Part shown: one piece after another, positions 1 through 9,435 of the stretch
Layout: each line of letters begins with the position of its first letter
Numbering within the stretch: position 1 is the stretch's first letter
NCBI GenBank assembly: GCA_027943245.1
Contig: JANDJZ010000409.1
Location: 1 to 38,912 of the forward strand
DNA: 38,912 bases
Source: Acanthamoeba sp. SK_2022b
Taxonomy: Eukaryota > Discosea > Longamoebia > Acanthamoebidae
Reading direction: 5' to 3'
Made by a program: the position numbers and the translations under genes
The notes under the pieces: model-generated
What the model saw: only the letters and a program-made list of their open reading frames with translations
Database searches by the model: none
Told to the model about the DNA's origin: nothing

Positions 1-160
1 TTTTCATTTCTTTTTGACGGGTGTTTTCCTTGCCTTTTTCTTTAAAAAAACCGCCGAGTACAGGACCCGCCGTTGTGGCTGTGGGGCGATGAGGCTGATG
101 TCGTCGGCTGCACCCATGGTGGAGGGAAAGGCTTTTACGAGCGTGGTTTTCGGTAGGTGC

Positions 161-1647
161 TCAACCGGGCAACGTTGCGTGGAAGCTGGCGAAGGAGAAG
201 GGGGAATGCGGCGTTGTTCGGTCAGCGCCGGAGGCCTCGCCGAAGTAGTTTTGCAGGATGTGCGCAGCCTTGGTGCGCAGCTCGTCCGGCGATCGAAGCG
301 TTCGGAGCCGATCGACTAGGCCCTCGGCCTTTAAGTAGCTGGCGTACGGGTTGGGACCACCAGATGCGTCACGATCGCCTGCCCGGAGCATGTTCTCTAG
401 GCCTTCGAGGGCTACGGCGACGACGGAGCAGTCGTCGGCGGTAAGGAGGTCGCAGAAGGGCTTGATGCAGCCCTGGGAGGCGAGGTAGCGGATCTGCTCC
501 GCGGTGCCACTAGTGGCGTTCGATAAGGCCCAGGCAGCCTCCTTCTTGATCTCAAAGTCCTCGTTGACCAGCATGCTGATGAGAGGCGGGAAGATGCCTG
601 CGTCGAGCACCGCCTGGATCAAGCTCTGGTCGCTACTCGTGATGTTGGAGAGGGCCCAGCAGGCCTCCTTCCTGATCAGCTTCCTGGGGCTGTTCAGGAG
701 AGAGCGCAGGCCTAAGAGGCCACCGGTGTTTACGATCACCTGGGTCTGATAGTCATTGCCGGTGACGATGTTGCCCACAGTCCTGAGGGCAGGGGTCACC
801 ACGCTGAACGAGGTGTGCCTAGAGCAAGAGGAGAGAAGCTTGGTCAAGCTTGCGACAATCAACACATTCGTTGGGAGTCGATTTGGGACGTACAGGAGGA
901 GCTCGACCAAGCGGCGGCAAGCGCCAGCCTCGATGATGGCCTGGATCTTTTCGTTTATGCCTTCAGAGAGGTACGCCAGAGCCCAGCAAGCATCGGCAAG
1001 GATCTCCTCATCAGTCGAATAGATGAGACGAGCGAGGGTAGGGAGAGCGGGGCTTGCCACGGCACAAGTTGGAGATAGTCCAGGTCGCATTCCTGAGCAT
1101 CGAAAGCCTAGCAGAGTCTTGAACGTTTTGCAGGAGAGGAGACATCACGTTGTGTTGAAGGACGAAGTCGCGGCACTGGGGCGAATCACCAGCAATGTTG
1201 CCGAGAGCCCACACGGCCTTCGGGCGATAGAGCAAAGAGAAGAAAAGGTTTAAGAGAAGAGAACATTAGCAAAAATACTTAGTAAGGGCGATGGGGAAGA
1301 GTACGCACCTGCTCACGAACGTCGTCGTTGTTTGAGGAGAGGAGTTGCACAAGAACGGGCACAGCACCAAGCTCAACAATGACTCTGGTATGATGCGCGG
1401 TGCCCGAAGCGAAATTGGTAACGATCCAGACAGCCTCAAACTGGAGCGGCACGTTGTGGTGGTAGGTGAGGAACTGCAGAAAGCGTGGAAGCACGCCCGC
1501 CGCCACAACAAGGTCCACAGGCAATTTTCCCTCAGCACCGAGCTTCCTAAACTCGGTCATGGCTGCTAGCTGCTGTTGGGAGTCGTCGGAGAAGACCGCA
1601 GCAACCAAGGCGGGCAGGTGTTCCAGCGAAGCTTGAGGGGCAGCCAT
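161..1647 (-). CDS. Importin-alpha-like armadillo protein, IBB-less, frame break in exon 2
   Basis: Karyopherin-alpha family: the adaptor that reads nuclear localisation signals and docks on importin beta. Exons on the minus strand are 1647-1309, 1217-894 and 818-161; introns 1308-1218 and 893-819. Visible family blocks, in order, are [88 protein letters not shown] and ALEGLENML, so about ten ARM repeats with the W/N array that binds basic signals. Two oddities. First, the N-terminal IBB domain (basic, autoinhibitory, binds importin beta) is absent; the protein opens at about the point where the family's ARM body begins. An in-frame Met also lies at 1716, and an upstream IBB exon was looked for and not found. 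Second, after RGKP (about 1049-1054) the frame changes and roughly six to seven family residues are missing with no GT-AG intron to explain it. This may be a sequencing or assembly loss, or a damaged paralogue. Confidence 0.8.
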
Positions 1648-1717
1648 GGCTGTTGCCGCTTTCCACTTCTCGTGCGGAGAAGAGATACTGATAATTACCA
1701 CTTTGGGTTTACGCAAA

Positions 1718-2695
1718 ATTTGTTCCAGGAAAACATCGCGCCTCCCGCCTCAGCCACAGGCCAGGTGCAGTCATCCCTTGGGCAAGTACTGCTGTGTTGG
1801 CAGAACCTTTGGTCTGCTGTCATGAAGAGCATCAGGAAAGTGTGTGTACCTCTCATGCAGACATGGAGAGATTGCAAAGGACCATAAAATGCTTTTTACA
1901 TTTTGTGGTAATTATCTGATTCAATTCTGGACCAAAACTGTGAAAAGGCTGCAGAAATAAGTGTAATTTTATTTTGAAGTGAGATCAAAGGTGATGTTGT
2001 GGTGGTGATGGTGTGGATATATAACCCCTTCTTAAAATGTCTACAGTTTTCAACAGTCCAATTAGCAGCATGCAGCTGTATACATTTAGAACCCCTTCCC
2101 AGACAGGTGCTGTCTACAGAAAAAGAGTCACTGTTGCATTTTCCTGAACACTCAGTTATTGACACACCACCTCAACAAAACCACAACAACAGTGTCTCAT
2201 TTTCCATAACACTCAGTTCAATCACCCTTTGCTACACAATGAGCCAAGCCATGGTTATGGAAAATGTTACCTTTTACCCTGTAAGGAAACAGAGGGCGTT
2301 CTTGGCATGCCTCGCACGCATTCGCAAACGGCCATCCAATAACTGCGAGGGGATGGCTTTCTCCGCTAGGTTACAGCGCTACCAAATTTTAGCACGCTAC
2401 CAAAAACTGGAGTTTCAATTTCGGAGGATTGGAAAGGATCCCCGGATAAAAGGGGGTCTTTGTACACTTAGCTGATCCTGGTTGGTCGAAAGATATGGAA
2501 GTGTCCCCGGAGGCGACAACCTTTTTGGTCAAGAGGCAACGGGGATGAGGTAAAGGGGCCTCGGTTGTTGTTCTGTTTGCTTTATCCTCCCTTTACCAAC
2601 AACAAAGGTTTCACCCGTTTCTATGTGGCGCGAGTTTCTGGATCCTGGCCCCATGCACTTGTTCCCCACACTAATTGAATGATCTTCAACAGACG
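1718..2695. other. Divergent intergenic region, AT-richer than neighbours
   Basis: About 1 kb between the minus-strand importin-like gene and the plus-strand secreted-protein gene. Base composition is visibly more AT-rich from about 1880 to 2480 than in the flanking genes. It holds a near-duplicate 21-mer (2137-2157 and 2198-2218, two mismatches). A reading frame on the plus strand across 1999-2475 has no recognisable domain. No IBB-type exon or convincing promoter element could be recognised. Confidence 0.5.
2137..2218 (+). repeat. Imperfect direct repeat, 21-nt units
   Basis: Two copies of a 21-mer starting CATTTTCC and ending AACACTCAGTT occupy 2137-2157 and 2198-2218, identical except for two adjacent bases. 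The complement GGAAAATG recurs about 40 nt further on. The units lie in the AT-richer intergenic stretch. Confidence 0.6.
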
Positions 2696-3288
2696 ATGAA
2701 GTTTACTCTGGCCCTTACGCTCGCTCTTCTGGCTTTCGCCGTGTGCGGATCGCTCGCTGATGACAACACCATCAACTTCAACTTTGAGGGCATGATCCCC
2801 TCTGCTGGCGGTTCTGGTTCTGGCAGCACCTCCTACCACGTCGAAGCTTACGAGAAGTCCACCGCGGACGTCGTCAGCAGCAACTACGCGACCGTTCCTG
2901 GCAATACCGGTACGATATCTCATCTCACTGTCTCGATCTCGGGTCTCTTCTAAGTGTTCGCTGTGCTTGGCTCGCAGACGTGTGGGCCAATCAGCTGTGG
3001 AACACCGCCCAGACCTCTGTTGTGGGTCACTCGATCGGCCTGTGCGTGGGCACTCCCGGCGTCAACAACGAGGGCGGGATGAACGAGCTCTGCCACATCA
3101 CCCTCCACTTTGCCAACGACGCCAACCAGCTCGTCATCGTGGGCACCTCGACCTTCGACGTCGTGGCCGTGCCGATGGCTGTTGTGGGCGGTACGGGAAT
3201 CTACACCGGTGCTTATGGTACCTGCCAGGTCACCCCCTACGACAACAACGACGTTGCCTACTCGTGCGACTTCAGCGTTCCCAACTAA
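2696..3288 (+). CDS. Small secreted protein, allene-oxide-cyclase/dirigent-barrel-like
   Basis: Two exons, 2696-2909 and 2978-3288, with a 68-nt intron (GTACGA...CGCAG) that splits a codon after its first base; 174 residues. The Met at 2696 was preferred to the in-frame one at 2675 because it begins directly with a signal peptide: a Lys, a hydrophobic core LALTLALLAFAV, then a small-residue cleavage zone near CGSLA. The mature chain is glycine-rich and beta-strand-like, with HSIGLCVG, LHFANDANQL and especially VVGGTGIYTGAYGTCQV. A G-G-T-G-x-[FY]-x-G-A-x-G run is the signature loop of the allene oxide cyclase / dirigent eight-stranded barrel. The fold call is inference from that motif and the size; the ligand is unknown. 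It has only a few cysteines. A poly(A) signal follows the stop. Confidence 0.72.
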
Positions 3289-3295
3289 GCAGTCC

Positions 3296-3301
3296 AATAA
3301 A
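3296..3301 (+). terminator. Poly(A) signal AATAAA
   Basis: A canonical AATAAA hexamer lies eight bases after the TAA stop of the secreted-protein gene. Confidence 0.6.
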
Positions 3302-3375
3302 GCTCAGCAGTTGACCCTCTTCAACTCGCGTCGCTTGCCTTTTTCCTGAAGGGTCAACAACAAGTTGGTCTGTAT

Positions 3376-5274
3376 TTACAAGACGGTGGGCTGCTGGCGG
3401 GACTCAAGGAGACGTTGGTAGGTGGCGTCGTAGATCTGCCTTGCTTCGTCGGGTGACTTCCCGATGCACACCATCCCGAGCTTGCCAAACTCCCGCGGAC
3501 AGCTCAACATGTGAAAGATCTGCGTGACCCAACGACCGAGTGAGTGAGTGGTGGTTGGGGGATCAGTACACACAATGGGAGGAGCCATGACGACGAACCG
3601 TGCCGGTGGCGCGCCGGCCATCGTATTCAAGCGGGTGGCCCTCGAAGAGGCCGATGATCTCGCTTGGGGTCATGCCCACGAAGGCTCGGTGCTTGACGTT
3701 GTCGCTGGCCACGTAGTACCGATGCCTGGGCAAGAGGGGGGAGGGTCAGCACTACGCCCCCACCTATTTCCCCGATCACCACCACGGGGCCCAGCCTCTA
3801 AGACGGGGCGGCGGGGAAAAGAGTCGCGGCGCTCACCTCTTCTGGTCGTCGGGGAGCTCGGCGTAGGTGGGGCTGTCCCGGTTGAGGGAGTACAGGCCGG
3901 TGGACTCGTCGTAGTGCCCATCGGTCAGGAGGTTGAGGGTCATGATGGGGTGCGTCGCGCCACCCGGCCGCAGGTTGATCTAATCCAGGCCGCCCGTTAG
4001 CACGTGCGTGCGGTTGTGTGTGTGCGTGGTGTGTGTGTGATGTGTGTTGCATGTGTGGGCGGGTGAGGTGTAGGGGGCGGGTTGCACACCTCGAGCGCGT
4101 GCAGGTCCCACATGTGTCCGTTGTCGTCGAAGGCGTAGTTGGCCTCCACGGGGCTGTCCTCGTCGGCGGGATCGGGCTCCGTGTGCCGTTCGGCCACGAG
4201 TCGCACCGCCGTGCCGGGCGTGGCGGGGTCCACCCGCCGGGCGAGGAAGTCGACCGAAAAGTGTCCGATGGCGCCCTGCGAGGCCAAATATCGGCCCACC
4301 TTGCGAACGTTGGATTGGATGGCGAGCCGGTAGGTCGAGTTCGCGGGGAACACGCAGCCCTGGTAGTTCTGGCCGTCCGGGCCGCCCATCATCTGTTCGT
4401 GGGTGGCCATGAGGTGGACCTGGCCGTCGCTGTCGATGCAGGCCTGGCCCGACGGGTTCCTGAAGGTGGCCGATCACAGCGTTTTGTTAGAGAGATCTCC
4501 CTTTTTAAGGTCCGAACGAAATCAAGAAAAGGAGCTAGGAGTGCACGGCGTACCTCACGTCGTGCTCCGACGAGTCGAGGAAGAGCTCGGCCAGCACGCC
4601 GACGGACTCACACTTGGGAGTGAACGTCTCCCAACACTCTTCGACCGCCTGGAACCGCGTGCGCTCGCGCGTGAACTGCTGCTCGATCAGGTCCACGAAC
4701 TGGGCCGAGCGGCGGTCGCCCTGGTAGGCGTGCAGGTCGGAGATGTCGAGCAGCGCGTTGCCCTCGCCCGAGAACGCGTCGTCCAGCTTGATCACCACCT
4801 TGCGCGGCATCAAGGATAGCCACGATTCCTTGTTCTGTCCATAACGTGGCGTGCATTCATGCATTGTCAGCCAAATAATATTAATAGTTATTATGACTAA
4901 CCGGGTGAAAAAATGGTTACTTACTAGAAGCAAAACAGATATAAATAATAATAATAATCATCTAAATGTGGACTTCACTTACGCCGTTGGTATGGAGAGC
5001 GGTTAGCCGCTGGTACTTGACTTCGAGATAACGCCACATGGCGGCCATTTCCTGTGCCAACTCCCGCTTGGAATAGCACAGTTTTGTGCCCTGTTCGAGC
5101 ACGCCACACGGCAGAGCGTGAGTAAGGTGACGAAACGCAACGGTGTGTTCCTTCGTGTGCGCCGTGTGGGTGGATGCGTGACGTGGTGCAGGTGCACGTG
5201 CGTGGGATGCATGGCATAGGTGGGGTGTGCTTGTGTGGTGTGGGCGCTACATTACGACGGAGACGGAGTGCTGT

Positions 5275-5329
<55 letters not shown>

Positions 5330-6551
5330 CTGGTGGGGACGCACTTGCGGGTGAGGAACACCTGTGTGAAGGAAGGCCTCACGTGATCCACTCTTGGTGC
5401 CGAAGCGGAGACAACTCTTCCTGACGGCCAGCAACGGTACTCCTGTAGGAGAGTTGGCCGCGCGTGCGCAGATTGTAAGTTGTTTTTTCTTGTATTTGTC
5501 TAACTCTCAATAAATAATAAGATAAAAGAATTAAAGGGTGGCGTACGAAGCGACGACGCGATCTTCTCCTCCCGGCCCGTTGTGAATACGCAAAACATGC
5601 CCGTGTCAGCTGAAGTGCTGTGCACGTGAAAAAAAAAAGACCACCAAAAGAAAAGCAGTGGAGGTGAGAGAAGGGACAGACCAAAACAGAAGGAGAGAGA
5701 GAGGTCTCGGGAGCGTACTGGGATCGCATCTCAGAGAGGAAGGTGGGGTGGCGCAATATCTTCTTGGTTATGGGTGTTGGCGACGAGTCCCGCATGGGCA
5801 ACAGCACCAGTCGCTCCCACCAGCTCGCCTCATCCTCGTCCGTGAAACTGCGTTTATAAAAGAAAAGAAAAGATTAAAAGAAAATCTAAAATTAATCGAT
5901 TTTAAGGGGCAATGATGGTTGAGCTGCAACCAATGAGGAAGGAGGAGGAGAGTGGCGGACTTACTTGCCCGTCGAGCGCATCAGGCGGAAGTAGTAGGCG
6001 ATGACCTCGCGAGGGATGTCGACTGACGACACGAAGATGACACGAAACTTGGGGTCGCGCTTGCGCAGCAGGAAGATGTTGTAGAGCTGCCGCTCCTCGT
6101 AGTACCGCAGACCCGCGATGTAGTCGAGCAGACTCGCAGTCGGGCCGCACGGGTGGAGCGAGGGCACGACCAGCACCTGCGGTCCATTGTGGGAGTTCCG
6201 CTGTCCCAACTGTTGCTGATGAGGCTGTTCCCTTTGGTTCGTCTTGTTTAGCTCCTCTGCGAGGCCCGCCATGAGGGGCAAGGTCTCCTCTCCGCTCTCG
6301 TAGTCGCTTCGCCGAAGAAGGTCGTGGCCACGACGGCCCAGGACGACGCCCCCCTCATCGGCGCCTCCAGCTTCGGGAAGAGGAAGGCTCTCCCTCTTGT
6401 CGTTGGCCAGCTCGTGGTTTTGCATGGTCCAGTACATCATGCGCACTCGACTGTTGTGTTGGTTGGAAGGAAGCCCCTGCTTCATGCGTTGCTCGTCCTC
6501 CCTCCCAGACTCTTGAACAAAGGGAGTGCAGGTCGCTAGTGCGGAGGCCAT
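3376..6551 (-). CDS. IQCH/PGM1-like ATP-grasp protein
   Basis: Ten exons on the minus strand: 6551-5965, 5847-5719, 5617-5547, 5442-5345, 5090-4983, 4834-4554, 4459-4090, 3979-3837, 3725-3599, 3519-3376. They total 2058 nt (685 aa) and every phase closes. An in-frame upstream Met exists at 6653. The N-terminal ~120 residues are low complexity. From about 124 comes LVVPSLHPCG...YYEERQLYN, then the pre-ATP-grasp part SPTPITKKILRHP and FGTKSGSREAF..GVPHP (about 270-295). The nucleotide-binding core follows with KVVIKLDDAFSGEGNALLDI (about 345). Next are THEQMMGGPDGQNYQGC (about 440) and AIGHFSVDFLA, and finally the C-terminal block VASDNVKHRAFVGMTP...IFHMLSC..FGKLGMVCIG. This order matches the ATP-grasp carboxylate-amine ligase family shared by bacterial PGM1 peptide ligases and animal IQCH. 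Probable activity is ATP-dependent amide bond formation; the substrate is unknown. No IQ motif was seen. The 5090/5345 intron carries a long CA repeat. Confidence 0.85.
5276..5328. repeat. (TG)n microsatellite
   Basis: About 53 nt of uninterrupted TG on the plus strand. It lies inside the intron between the exons ending at 5345 and starting at 5090 of the ATP-grasp gene, and reads CA in the sense of that gene. Confidence 0.95.
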
Positions 6552-7282
6552 TCTGTCACTTGGGCGAGTGTGCCGTCGCTTTCGTTCTTCTTCCCTCACT
6601 GGTGGTCGCTTTCGTTCTTCGCTGTGGTTGTGACGTGCAACTCGCACTCCCAAGGGGAACTGATGGTTTGAGCAGATGGGGATGCTGGTGCGTGCTTGCC
6701 GTGGGTGCTCTAAAGGTGCAGAGAATGTAGTGAGGAGAGGTTGAGGGAAGGCAGGGAGGAGTGTTGGTTGAATTAGGAATGAGGAATAACCAAAGGCCTC
6801 AGCAGCACCTCTGTGGGCGACATCTCGACTCGGGAGCTGACCGAGGTTGGCAGGCTGGCGCGAGAAAGCAAAGGCCTTTTGCCGTCCAAAGATGATGGAA
6901 TTCCGGAGTTAACCACGACGGATCTCTCCCGTTTCTGCTGTCGTGCTCCTATCTGGTGGGCTTTCACCTCGCCAAGGGGGCACCACGCCAAAAGCTTCAA
7001 GCCCTGGTTGTGGTGTCCGTAGCCCTGGTGGCAAAGCGTTAGGAATGTGGGGAATTGTGGCCAAAACGCCAAAAAGAAATCCAGTCAAAAATGGACCGAC
7101 ACCAGAAGTGGGTGTTCTCGCATTCTCACTTCTCTGTGCAGCTGTCGGTTTCATCGCAGCCAGCCTTCTCTTCTCCTCACGTACAGTGCAACACAGCTCT
7201 TAACATCCTTCGGCCAGCCTGGCAGCCACAAACACAAATCGAATCGCGTGAGATTTAAATTTGTTCATCTCTTGAGGAAGGG
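6552..7282. other. Divergent promoter region
   Basis: About 730 nt between the start of the ATP-grasp gene (-) and the start of the membrane-protein gene (+). The 16-mer GTCGCTTTCGTTCTTC occurs twice, 30 nt apart (6575-6590 and 6605-6620), close to the ATP-grasp start. The short open frames here have no recognisable domains. No tRNA-like or obvious TATA element was seen. Confidence 0.5.
6575..6620 (+). repeat. Tandem 16-mer GTCGCTTTCGTTCTTC, 30-nt period
   Basis: Two exact copies lie just upstream of the ATP-grasp gene's Met at 6551. Related CTTTCGTTCTTT tracts or their complement recur at about 11468-11480, 11960-11990, 26875-26915, 31910-31925 and 38240. Confidence 0.7.
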
Positions 7283-9276
7283 ATGCAGGAAGGAGGCTCC
7301 TATGGCAGCGCCTATGGAGGCGGATACAATTCGATGGGCACCTCCTACCCGTACGGCAGCAGCGCTGGCGGAGGAGGCTATGGCGGGGGCTACAACTACA
7401 CGTACAATCCCTACGGCGGAGGGGGCGGGGGAAACGATCGAAGCGACTCAGACAAGGACACCTACGATGAAGAGAGCCACCTTCTTCGAGGAGGCGCAGG
7501 CGGGCGAGACGAGCAGGACAACAGTGGTGATCGATTCTCAGCATTTGTAAACTCGGAACGAGCCGACGATGGACTACAAGGCCACGCCAGTCTCTCCGAG
7601 TCCACCATGTCCACGCCCTTCTTTCCAGCTTCCACGGTGCCGCAGAGTGCCGGCTACGGCCTCACCTACGCCGACCTCGAGACCCAGGAGCAATACGGTG
7701 GGCACCGTAGTTAAATTAATTATTTAATTATTATTGCTACAATGTTATACGTTGATATTAATTATTTGTGTATCAGTGGCATTATTGTTACTCTGCTTGA
7801 TATTGTGGGAACAAATTATATCATTTTAATTTTAGGAAGAAAATTTTATTTTATATATTAATTTATCTAAAACACGCACAGGGCTGTACAATGCCGCCGT
7901 AAAGGTGGTGACGCGTAAGCAGGTCCCTGCGCGCGTCAAGACCTTTTGCAACGTCGCCGCCATCGTCACCGGTCCTCTCCTGCCGCTCCCCTGTGTTGGT
8001 GTGCGTGTATGACTCATGCTCTGGAGTTGCGTTTATAGGTGCCACGGTCGCGCCTCTCGCCTTCTCCCTCGAGTCAGAGCTCTTCATCGGCAGCCTCAAT
8101 CTTGTGCTCGTACGCGCATCGACCCGCCTCCTCCCCAAACACACACGCGTCGGGCTGTCTCTGGGGCGCAGGCTCTGCCTCGTTCTCACGTACTCGAGTT
8201 CGCTGCTGCCGCTGGCGTGCGTCGCCCACCAGGTGTTGATCCCGCTGTTCTACGTGGTGGCCAAGAACATGGAGGTGGACCTCCAGAACAAGGACCTCAA
8301 GGAGGAGATCATGGGGCTCTGCCAGAAGCTTGGTGCGCCTCACTGCACGCATGCGGCGACGTGGGCCCAGCCAGAACGTAGTGATGAAGCCAACACCTGC
8401 GTCGACGCACAGGGATCCCTGCCAAGACGCCGGGCGAGTCGCGACAAACGCTGGTCAACATCATCGTCACGGTCATTTCCCTGATCATGGCCCTGGCCGC
8501 CTTCTTCATTCTCTACTATAGGTGAGGAACTGGTCGCGCGTTGTAGTAGTTGTGGTCCCACATAACACACACCTCTGACTCTCCGGTGTTAACAGCAAGG
8601 CCTCCTTCAATCAAATCGCTGCTACGGCCATCACGTCTTCGGCAATCGTGTTCAGGTACCGTCCTCGCTCCTCGCGCCCACACCAACACATCAGCATCAT
8701 CGCAGTCCAATTGATGGAGAAAGGCTCAGCTCGGGATCTGTGTTTGGGGGGGTGGACCCTTTGCGCAGCGGTGTGACCAAGATGCTGTCTGCACGAGCGC
8801 TACGAAAACACCAGAACGAGCTGCTTGACATCAAGGCCGATCTGAAGATGCTGGAGAAGCAAAACGAGGGTAAGGCGGCCACTTGTCTCGGCTTCGTTGC
8901 AAATGCAAGTGGGGGGGGTGAGCTCACTCCTGGAGCGCTTGCAGTCACGCAGACGGCGATTCAGATGGAGGAGAAGAATCGACGGCTCCAGGTGGAGTTG
9001 GCCAAGATCAAGAACATGCCCAAGCAGCAGCTCGAGGAGTCGGTGCGCAGCCTCGAGGAGCAGAACAGGGCCCTCATGAGAGAGCTCGAGCTGGCGCGCA
9101 CCATCGTGCAGGCGCGCGTAACCAACGCCGGCATGCCACAGCTCGGAGCCTCGCAAAAGGGCAAGAAGGCCAAGAAGAAGAAGGAAAAGAAGGAGAAGAA
9201 GGCCAAAAAGGTGCACCCCGCTTCTCCTCTTCCTTTCCTGCCCCGGCTGACACCTTGTGGCCACCGCGTGCAGTGA
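7283..9276 (+). CDS. Multi-pass membrane protein with C-terminal coiled coil and Lys-rich tail
   Basis: Seven exons: 7283-7697, 7882-7971, 8039-8332, 8413-8521, 8596-8655, 8706-8869, 8945-9276 (1464 nt, 487 aa). All phases close. The N-terminal ~140 residues are Gly/Tyr/Ser-rich (YGGGYN repeats) and then acidic. Hydrophobic segments follow at FCNVAAIVTGATVAPLAF, LCLVLTYSSSLLPLACVAHQ running into VLIPLFYVVA, and VNIIVTVISLIMALAAFFIL, so three or four membrane passes. A heptad-type helix follows (KHQNELLDIKADLKMLEKQ, then EEKNRRLQVELAKI and EESVRSLEEQNRALMREL), and then a run of lysines. The final 63 nt before the stop (9211-9273, GTGCAC...GTGCAG) form a possible in-frame intron. Splicing it ends the protein at the lysine tail with the same TGA. 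The family was not recognised; the layout resembles small endolysosomal or ER proteins with a coiled-coil tail, but no homology is claimed. Confidence 0.72.
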
Positions 9277-9435
9277 CCCATACTCCCCCGTTCGCCACTG
9301 TACAAAAAAGAGAAGAAAAATACGAAAAATCCATATTTATGAAAATAAAATAAATGCAAAAACTTGTCCCGGACAAAATAATGAAACAAATAAATGCTGC
9401 AAAAGAATTTTAGACCTTATTGCGCATAATACAAG

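Noticed and set aside
1999..2475. 158-codon open frame on the plus strand
   Set aside because: It lies in AT-richer intergenic DNA, has no domain, odd codon use and repeated sequence; it looks like chance openness.
5227..5434. Frames rich in Cys-Val or His-Thr repeats on both strands
   Set aside because: They are translations of the TG/CA microsatellite in an intron; the same applies near 16576-16635 and 34485-34555.
8110..8171. Possible 62-nt intron (GTACGC...GCGCAG) in exon 3 of the membrane protein
   Set aside because: Removing it shifts the frame out of the hydrophobic segment LCLVLTYSSSLLPLACV, which reads well when the exon is kept whole.
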